Source: Cytophagaceae bacterium (GTDB lineage Bacteria > Bacteroidota > Bacteroidia > Cytophagales > Spirosomataceae). From it: a stretch of DNA of 11,531 nt. Below, piece after piece: positions 6,743 through 11,531 of the stretch. Every line of letters starts with the position of its first letter. Position 1 is the first letter of the stretch. The notes under the pieces are model-generated. The model saw only the letters and a program-made list of their open reading frames with translations, did not search any database and was not told where the DNA came from. Where the stretch lies: the NCBI GenBank assembly GCA_947471105.1, contig CANIYB010000046.1, positions 1 to 11,531 on the forward strand. The letters are read 5' to 3'. The position numbers and the translations under genes were made by a program.

Positions 6743-8695
6743 ATGCAATTCAAAGCTGGTCCATTATTGAGTAAAATACATTCTCCAGCAGATCTAAGGA
6801 GTCTTGCCCCCTCAGAATTGCCCCGATTGTGCGAAGAATTAAGGCAATTTATTATCGACCATGTTTCTGTCAATGGAGGGCATTTTGGAGCTTCTCTGGG
6901 AGTAACTGAATTAACCGTTGCCTTACATTATGTATTTAATACTCCGGAAGACCAATTAGTTTGGGACGTAGGGCATCAAGCTTATGGCCATAAAATACTT
7001 ACCGGTAGAATGGATGTGTTTCATACCAATCGACTTTTAGGAGGGATCAGTGGATTTCCTAAAAGATCCGAAAGCATATATGATGCATTTGGTGTTGGGC
7101 ATTCTTCCACCTCCATTTCAGCCGCTTTAGGCATGGCGGTTGCCTCTCGCTACAAAAAAGAATTCCAGAAACAACACATTGCCATTATCGGTGATGGTTC
7201 CATGACGGCCGGTATGGCGTTTGAAGCGATGAATCACGCAGGAGACATCCCCAATAATATGCTAATTATTTTAAATGATAATTGCATGGCCATCGACCCT
7301 AACGTAGGGGCTTTGAAAGAATATTTGACAGATATTCGAACATCTCACACTTATAATAAGGTGAAGGATGACGTTTGGAATTTATTGGGAAAAATGTCAA
7401 AATTTGGCAAATCAGCCCAAGAAATTGTTTCTAAAATCGAAAATGGGCTTAAGGCCACATTATTAAAACAAAGTAATTTATTTGAATCATTAAATCTTAG
7501 GTATTTTGGACCCATTGATGGCCATGATATTGGATATTTAACAACTGTTTTAAATGATTTGAAAGATATTCCTGGGCCTAAAATATTGCATTGCATTACG
7601 ACAAAAGGCAAAGGGTATAGTCTAGCCGAGAAAGATCAAACTTTATGGCATGCCCCTGGAAAATTCGACAAAATAACGGGTGAGATTCATAAAAAGACCT
7701 ATGATAATCCTCAGCCTCCTAAGTACCAAGAGGTTTTTGGACATACCCTTTTAGAATTAGCAGAAAAAAATCCCAAAATCATGGGGATTACTCCTGCGAT
7801 GCCTTCGGGATCATCCCTCAATATCATGATGCGTGAAATGCCAGATAGAGCATTTGATGTAGGTATCGCAGAGCAACATGCCGTTACATTTTCTGCGGGA
7901 CTAGCGACACAAGGACTCACTGTTTTTTGTAATATTTATAGTTCATTCATGCAAAGAGGTTACGACCAAGTCGTGCATGATGTTTGTTTGCAAAAATTAC
8001 CGGTTATCTTTTGTTTAGATCGTGCAGGCCTTGCAGGAGCTGATGGTCCCACGCACCATGGTCTCTATGACTTTGCGTTCATGAGAACACTCCCCAACAT
8101 GATTGTGGCGGCACCTAGAAATGAACAGGAACTTAGAAATATGATGTATACAGCTTCTTTAGACTCCTTTAAGGAGCTAAACCAAGCCATTACGATTCGT
8201 TACCCAAGAGGCGAAGGTGTTATGCCTGCGTGGAAAACCACTTTTGAAAAAATTGAAATTGGCACAGGTAATGAATTGATTAAAGGAGAAAATGTAGCCA
8301 TATTAAGCATTGGTCATATAGGGAATGAAGCAGAAAAGGCAGTCGAATTAGCCCAACAAAAAGGCCTAAAACCAGCATTATATGATATGCGTTTTGTCAA
8401 GCCCCTTGACGAGCGATTATTGCACATCATTTTCAAAACATTCAAAACCATCATTACAGTTGAGGATGCAGCGATTCAAGGGGGTTTTGGATCTGCGATT
8501 GCCGAGTTTATGGTTGACCATCAATATCAATCCAAAATGATCCGCTTAGGGATAGCCGATGTGATTATAGAACATGGTGAACAAAAAGAACTATATGAGC
8601 TTTGTGGAATCGACTCAAGCAGTATTTTAGCCAAAATTTTAGAAGAATACCCCACAAAAAGTAAGGTAATCAATACTCCTACCGCGATTGATTAA
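6743..8695 (+). CDS. dxs: 1-deoxy-D-xylulose-5-phosphate synthase
   Basis: Thiamine-diphosphate enzyme that condenses pyruvate and glyceraldehyde 3-phosphate into 1-deoxy-D-xylulose 5-phosphate, the entry step of the MEP pathway to isoprenoids (also feeding thiamine and pyridoxal synthesis in many bacteria); cytoplasmic, normally a homodimer. At 650 residues it is slightly longer than the usual 620-640. The transketolase-like N-terminal domain shows VNGGHFGASLG at 43-53 (active-site His47 region), DVGHQAYGHK at 75-84, and the thiamine-diphosphate/metal motif GDGSMTAG at 150-157 completed by LNDN at 177-180. The pyrimidine-binding domain has DVGIAEQHA at 372-380 with the cofactor-activating Glu377, then DRAGLAGADGPTHHG at 426-440, highly specific for DXS. 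A C-terminal transketolase domain follows (about 505-640). The ATG start matches the family opening (LKPGPLLxKIxSPADLR). Its neighbours are functionally unrelated. Confidence 0.98.
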   Translation: MQFKAGPLLSKIHSPADLRSLAPSELPRLCEELRQFIIDHVSVNGGHFGASLGVTELTVALHYVFNTPEDQLVWDVGHQAYGHKILTGRMDVFHTNRLLGGISGFPKRSESIYDAFGVGHSSTSISAALGMAVASRYKKEFQKQHIAIIGDGSMTAGMAFEAMNHAGDIPNNMLIILNDNCMAIDPNVGALKEYLTDIRTSHTYNKVKDDVWNLLGKMSKFGKSAQEIVSKIENGLKATLLKQSNLFESLNLRYFGPIDGHDIGYLTTVLNDLKDIPGPKILHCITTKGKGYSLAEKDQTLWHAPGKFDKITGEIHKKTYDNPQPPKYQEVFGHTLLELAEKNPKIMGITPAMPSGSSLNIMMREMPDRAFDVGIAEQHAVTFSAGLATQGLTVFCNIYSSFMQRGYDQVVHDVCLQKLPVIFCLDRAGLAGADGPTHHGLYDFAFMRTLPNMIVAAPRNEQELRNMMYTASLDSFKELNQAITIRYPRGEGVMPAWKTTFEKIEIGTGNELIKGENVAILSIGHIGNEAEKAVELAQQKGLKPALYDMRFVKPLDERLLHIIFKTFKTIITVEDAAIQGGFGSAIAEFMVDHQYQSKMIRLGIADVIIEHGEQKELYELCGIDSSSILAKILEEYPTKSKVINTPTAID

Positions 8696-8746
8696 ATTCG
8701 AGTATGGTAATTTAAATCAAATAGTACTTTTCAAAGAAATAATCCA

Positions 8747-8754
8747 TACCTTTG
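8747..8754 (+). promoter_or_regulatory. Bacteroidota-type -7 promoter element for typA
   Basis: TACCTTTG is a full match to TAnnTTTG. Transcription would start near 8761, giving a leader of about 22 bases before ATG 8783. No TTG lies at the expected -33 distance, as in the other weaker promoters here. It lies in the 87-base gap after dxs, so typA is probably transcribed at least partly on its own. Confidence 0.6.
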
Positions 8755-8782
8755 CACCTTAAAATTTACGAGCCTTCATTTT

Positions 8783-10591
8783 ATGCAAAGCATCCGCAAC
8801 ATTGCCATTATTGCCCACGTTGACCACGGTAAAACTACTTTAGTTGACAAAATCATTCACGCCTCAAAAATATTTAGAGAGAATCAAGAGTTTGGAGATT
8901 TAATTCTAGATAACAATGATTTGGAGCGTGAACGAGGCATAACAATTACCTCAAAAAACGTATCCGTACGTTACAATGGGGTTAAGATCAATATTATTGA
9001 TACTCCTGGTCACGCCGACTTTGGAGGAGAAGTAGAGCGTGTTTTACGAATGGCTGATGGTGTTTTACTATTAGTTGATGCATTTGAAGGCCCAATGCCT
9101 CAAACTCGTTTCGTATTATCTAAAGCAATTGCTTTGGGACTTAAGCCAATTGTTGTAGTCAATAAAGTTGACAAGGAGAATTGTCGTCCAGATGAAGTAC
9201 ATGAGCAAGTTTTTGATTTAATGTTCAATTTAGATGCATCTGAGGAGCAATTAGATTTTCCATGCATCTATGGATCTTCGAAACAAGGTTGGATGAGTGA
9301 AGATTGGAAAGTTCCTACTGATAATATTATCGCATTATTAGATTCTATTATTAAAAATATTCCTGCATCAAAGGTTCAAGAAGGAACCCCACAAATGCAA
9401 ATTACCTCATTAGATTATTCGTCTTTTGTGGGTCGTATTGCTATCGGACGCTTAGAAAGAGGAACTTTGACTGAGGGAATGCAAATTGCACTTTGCAAAG
9501 CAGATGGTAGTACTAAGAAAATGCGCATCAAGGAACTTCAAGTATTTGAAGGTTTAGGTAAGGTGAGAGTAGAAAAAGTCGAATGTGGTGAAATTTGCGC
9601 CATTACTGGTATTGAAGATTTTGAAATTGGCGACACGGTTGCTGATGCTGAAAATCCAGAAGCTTTAGAGCGTATTGCTATCGATGAACCTACCATGAAT
9701 ATGTTGTTTACGATAAACAACTCTCCATTTTTTGGGAAAGAAGGAAAATTAGTTACTTCTCGACATATTCGTGAGCGTTTATTCAAGGAGACTGAAAAGA
9801 ATTTGGCCTTAAAAGTAATGACCACTGAGAGTGAAGATAAATTCTTAGTGTTTGGCCGAGGAATTTTACATTTATCCGTGCTTATTGAAACTATGCGTCG
9901 GGAAGGATATGAGTTACAAGTAGGCCAACCGCAAGTAATTTTCAAAGAAGGTGAAAATGGGGAGCGTTTAGAGCCTATTGAAACTTTGGTTGTAGATGTA
10001 CCTGCGGAAGTTGCCGGAAAGGTGATTGAACTTGCCACCCAAGGAAAAGGAGAATTGTTGATTATGGAACCTAAGGGTGACCTTCAACATTTAGAATTCA
10101 ATATCCCCTCAAGAGGTTTAATCGGTTTAAGATCAAAAGTATTAACCGCAACATTTGGCGAAGCCATTATGGCGCACCGTTTTACGGCTTATGAGCCATT
10201 CAAGGGTCCAATTCCAGGACGTATCAACGGATCGTTAATATCGATGAATACAGGAGCTGCTATCCCTTATGCCATTGATAAATTACAAGATAGAGGTGTG
10301 TTTTTCATCGATCCAGGTGAAGAGGTTTATACTGGAATGGTAGTAGGTGAGCATAATCGTCAAAATGACATTGAAGTTAACCTTCAAAATGCCAAGCAAT
10401 TAACTAACATGCGTGCTTCTGGAACAGATTCAAACGCTAAAATTGCGCCTAAACTAAATTTCTCTTTGGAAGAATGTATGGAATTTATCCAAAAGGATGA
10501 ATATTTAGAAATTACTCCGAAATCGCTTCGAATGCGTAAAATATGGCTAGACCCTAACGAGCGTAAACGCAATGAGAAAAAACCAAGCTAA
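8783..10591 (+). CDS. typA: Translational GTPase TypA/BipA
   Basis: A 602-residue GTPase of the EF-G/LepA family that binds the ribosome and is linked in other bacteria to 50S assembly and to growth under cold and other stress. The GTP-binding domain is complete: G1 AHVDHGKTT at 11-19, switch I/G2 RGITI at 51-55, G3 DTPGH at 73-77, G4 NKVD at 127-130, and a G5-like GSSKQG at 164-169. Domain II (about 200-290), EF-G-like domains III and V, and the TypA-specific C-terminal domain follow, including PSRGLIGLRS and GMVVGEHNRQNDIEVN. Length is normal for the family. Arginine is very often CGT here, while AGA and CGA are common in nearby genes, suggesting selection for high expression. It has its own upstream -7 element and a strong terminator 3 bases after the stop codon. 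Confidence 0.98.
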   Translation: MQSIRNIAIIAHVDHGKTTLVDKIIHASKIFRENQEFGDLILDNNDLERERGITITSKNVSVRYNGVKINIIDTPGHADFGGEVERVLRMADGVLLLVDAFEGPMPQTRFVLSKAIALGLKPIVVVNKVDKENCRPDEVHEQVFDLMFNLDASEEQLDFPCIYGSSKQGWMSEDWKVPTDNIIALLDSIIKNIPASKVQEGTPQMQITSLDYSSFVGRIAIGRLERGTLTEGMQIALCKADGSTKKMRIKELQVFEGLGKVRVEKVECGEICAITGIEDFEIGDTVADAENPEALERIAIDEPTMNMLFTINNSPFFGKEGKLVTSRHIRERLFKETEKNLALKVMTTESEDKFLVFGRGILHLSVLIETMRREGYELQVGQPQVIFKEGENGERLEPIETLVVDVPAEVAGKVIELATQGKGELLIMEPKGDLQHLEFNIPSRGLIGLRSKVLTATFGEAIMAHRFTAYEPFKGPIPGRINGSLISMNTGAAIPYAIDKLQDRGVFFIDPGEEVYTGMVVGEHNRQNDIEVNLQNAKQLTNMRASGTDSNAKIAPKLNFSLEECMEFIQKDEYLEITPKSLRMRKIWLDPNERKRNEKKPS

Positions 10592-10594
10592 AAC

Positions 10595-10625
10595 AAAAAG
10601 ACTACCCCAACAGGTAGTCTTTTTT
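10595..10625. terminator. Bidirectional intrinsic terminator between typA and comEC
   Basis: AGACTACC at 10599-10606 pairs perfectly with GGTAGTCT at 10613-10620 around the loop CCAACA. The stem is flanked by A5 (10595-10599) on the left and a T run (10620-10625) on the right. The symmetry lets it stop transcription from typA on the plus strand and from comEC on the minus strand. The comEC stop codon (complement of 10624-10626) sits within the T run, so one hairpin serves both convergent genes. Confidence 0.9.
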
Positions 10626-11531
10626 AATATACAATAGCAGCACTTTGATCCAAAAAAACCACTTTATTTTTGAATAATTTAGGATAATAAGTTGACCACA
10701 CCTGCTGGGTATAACCCGAAGGTTTCTTCGCAATTAACAGAGTTGAATTATCCCAAGTACCTAACCAGGTCGGTTTTTTCATGTAAACATTTTTAGACAG
10801 AATGACGGTAAATCTATCGCCTTTAGGTTTAATGGCAGCTTTATTTAAAAGAATAAATTTTTTCTTTTTATAAATCCATGCATAATTTATCCGCTGGTCA
10901 TAATAGTGAACTAAAGTATCCTTTACTCCTAAATTAGCCCAGAGTGGACTCAAGTGACCCTGTATCCAAAGGGGATCTTTGCTCAAATCTGCAGGGGCAA
11001 AAAAATGTGATTTCACTCCTGAAATCGAGACAAAAATAGGATATCCCTTATATTGAGATAAGAAGGATAGCTGATGATCTCGTTCAGGACATATATGAAA
11101 TAAGCCTTCAGCACTAATCAATAGTATGACCAATGATATAAATAACCTCTCGCGGTAAACCAGCCAACACGAAAAGCAGATAACAAGCACAAAATAGATA
11201 AAGACCTCGACCAAGTGAATTTTAAGAAATGGTATGATGGGGTGGAAAAGATAGACAAACTTAAACATGACAAAATGCAACATAGAAAAGCTAAAATCTA
11301 ATAATAAACCCAAAAATTGCCATAAAAAATCAAGCTTGAAATAAACCAAAATAGGAGATGCACTAATAAAAAAGAATCCTATGCCGAGAGAAATAGTCGA
11401 TAGCACAATTAAAATAGGATTAAGTAATAAGAACCAAAATGGATTGGGAAATTGATAAAAATAATAAATAATTAAAGGCCACGTAAAAATTTGGGCAGCA
11501 AGAGCCACGCAGGTTAGCTCCCAGGTATTAG
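10624..11531 (-). CDS. comEC: ComEC/Rec2 family competence protein, C-terminal part (cut by window edge)
   Basis: The reading frame is open to the right edge, so only the last 301 residues are visible. The apparent start GTG at 11506-11508 is internal: codons before it read NTWELTC. The opening stretch, TCVALAAQIFTWPLIIYYFYQFPNPFW-like over visible residues 6-32, matches the conserved Competence-domain region of ComEC, the inner-membrane channel that carries single-stranded DNA into the cytoplasm during transformation. Four or five hydrophobic helices follow up to about residue 145. The last 155 residues are soluble and lack the HxHxDH motif of the metallo-beta-lactamase domain found at the C-terminus of Firmicutes-type ComEC. 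They end DQSAAIVY, as a short divergent tail of the sort I recall from Bacteroidota ComEC. Convergent with typA and sharing its terminator. Identification rests on the membrane segment, so a related membrane protein is possible but less likely. Confidence 0.82.
   Translation of the reverse strand, partial: NTWELTCVALAAQIFTWPLIIYYFYQFPNPFWFLLLNPILIVLSTISLGIGFFFISASPILVYFKLDFLWQFLGLLLDFSFSMLHFVMFKFVYLFHPIIPFLKIHLVEVFIYFVLVICFSCWLVYRERLFISLVILLISAEGLFHICPERDHQLSFLSQYKGYPIFVSISGVKSHFFAPADLSKDPLWIQGHLSPLWANLGVKDTLVHYYDQRINYAWIYKKKKFILLNKAAIKPKGDRFTVILSKNVYMKKPTWLGTWDNSTLLIAKKPSGYTQQVWSTYYPKLFKNKVVFLDQSAAIVY

Noticed and set aside
8703..8750. GTATGG / CCATAC inverted repeat between dxs and typA
   Set aside because: The arms are only 6 bp, about 36 bases apart, with no T run; the right arm overlaps the -7 element, so it is probably chance.
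9538..10038. Minus-strand open frame of 166 codons inside typA
   Set aside because: It lies wholly antisense to a strongly conserved GTPase gene, resembles no family I know, and has no promoter or spacing to support it; it is a shadow of the typA frame.
11506..11508. GTG as the start codon of the ComEC-like gene
   Set aside because: The frame continues open to the window edge and the GTG falls inside a conserved Competence-domain segment, so it encodes an internal valine.
1..11531. Search for CRISPR arrays, mobile elements, tRNAs, riboswitches and defence or toxin-antitoxin systems
   Set aside because: No direct repeats, terminal inverted repeats, transposase or integrase motifs, tRNA-like folds or known riboswitch leaders were seen; the intergenic gaps are all under about 165 bases and are explained by promoters and terminators.

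Overview
This window looks like chromosome from a member of the Bacteroidota, most likely a Cytophagales/Spirosomataceae-type bacterium (inference). The reasons are AT-rich DNA, start regions mostly without Shine-Dalgarno sequences, several upstream TAnnTTTG elements (the Bacteroidota -7 promoter motif), and proteins of recognisable Bacteroidota type: an 'MLDR..AP' M16 protein, a YghO-like acetyltransferase, a rhomboid with a DUF6576-like tail, and a ComEC that appears to lack a metallo-beta-lactamase tail. Apart from the last gene, cut by the right edge, every gene is intact. I see no insertion sequence, prophage, CRISPR array, tRNA or rRNA.

Layout. At the left edge a perfect 10-bp hairpin with a T tract closes an unseen upstream gene. 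A plus-strand M16 peptidase-fold protein (50-1321) follows and has lost all three residues of its zinc motif. It runs tail-to-tail, with overlapping stop codons, into a minus-strand two-gene operon: a GNAT-like acetyltransferase (2238-3416) followed by a PfkB-family sugar kinase (1318-2226). A 162-bp divergent region (3417-3578) carries two good promoters facing opposite ways. The rightward one reads a tight operon of cysteinyl-tRNA synthetase (cysS, 3579-5069) and two different, catalytically complete rhomboid proteases (5074-5808 and 5810-6676). Then come dxs (first enzyme of the MEP isoprenoid pathway, 6743-8695) and typA/bipA (translational GTPase, 8783-10591), each with its own short leader. 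A symmetrical terminator (10595-10625) separates typA from the convergent C-terminal part of a ComEC/Rec2 DNA-uptake channel gene (10624 to beyond 11531).

How the genes work together. Most are housekeeping genes: tRNA charging, isoprenoid precursors, ribosome-associated GTPase. The links within operons are positional; no shared pathway is evident. No novel defence or mobile system was found. The points most worth a second look are the dead-site M16 protein just behind a terminator hairpin, the unlike rhomboid pair coupled to cysS, the ComEC without a recognisable metallo-beta-lactamase domain, and the unassigned acetyltransferase plus PfkB kinase operon. Three start codons (acetyltransferase, cysS, first rhomboid) are best placed downstream of the longest open frame.
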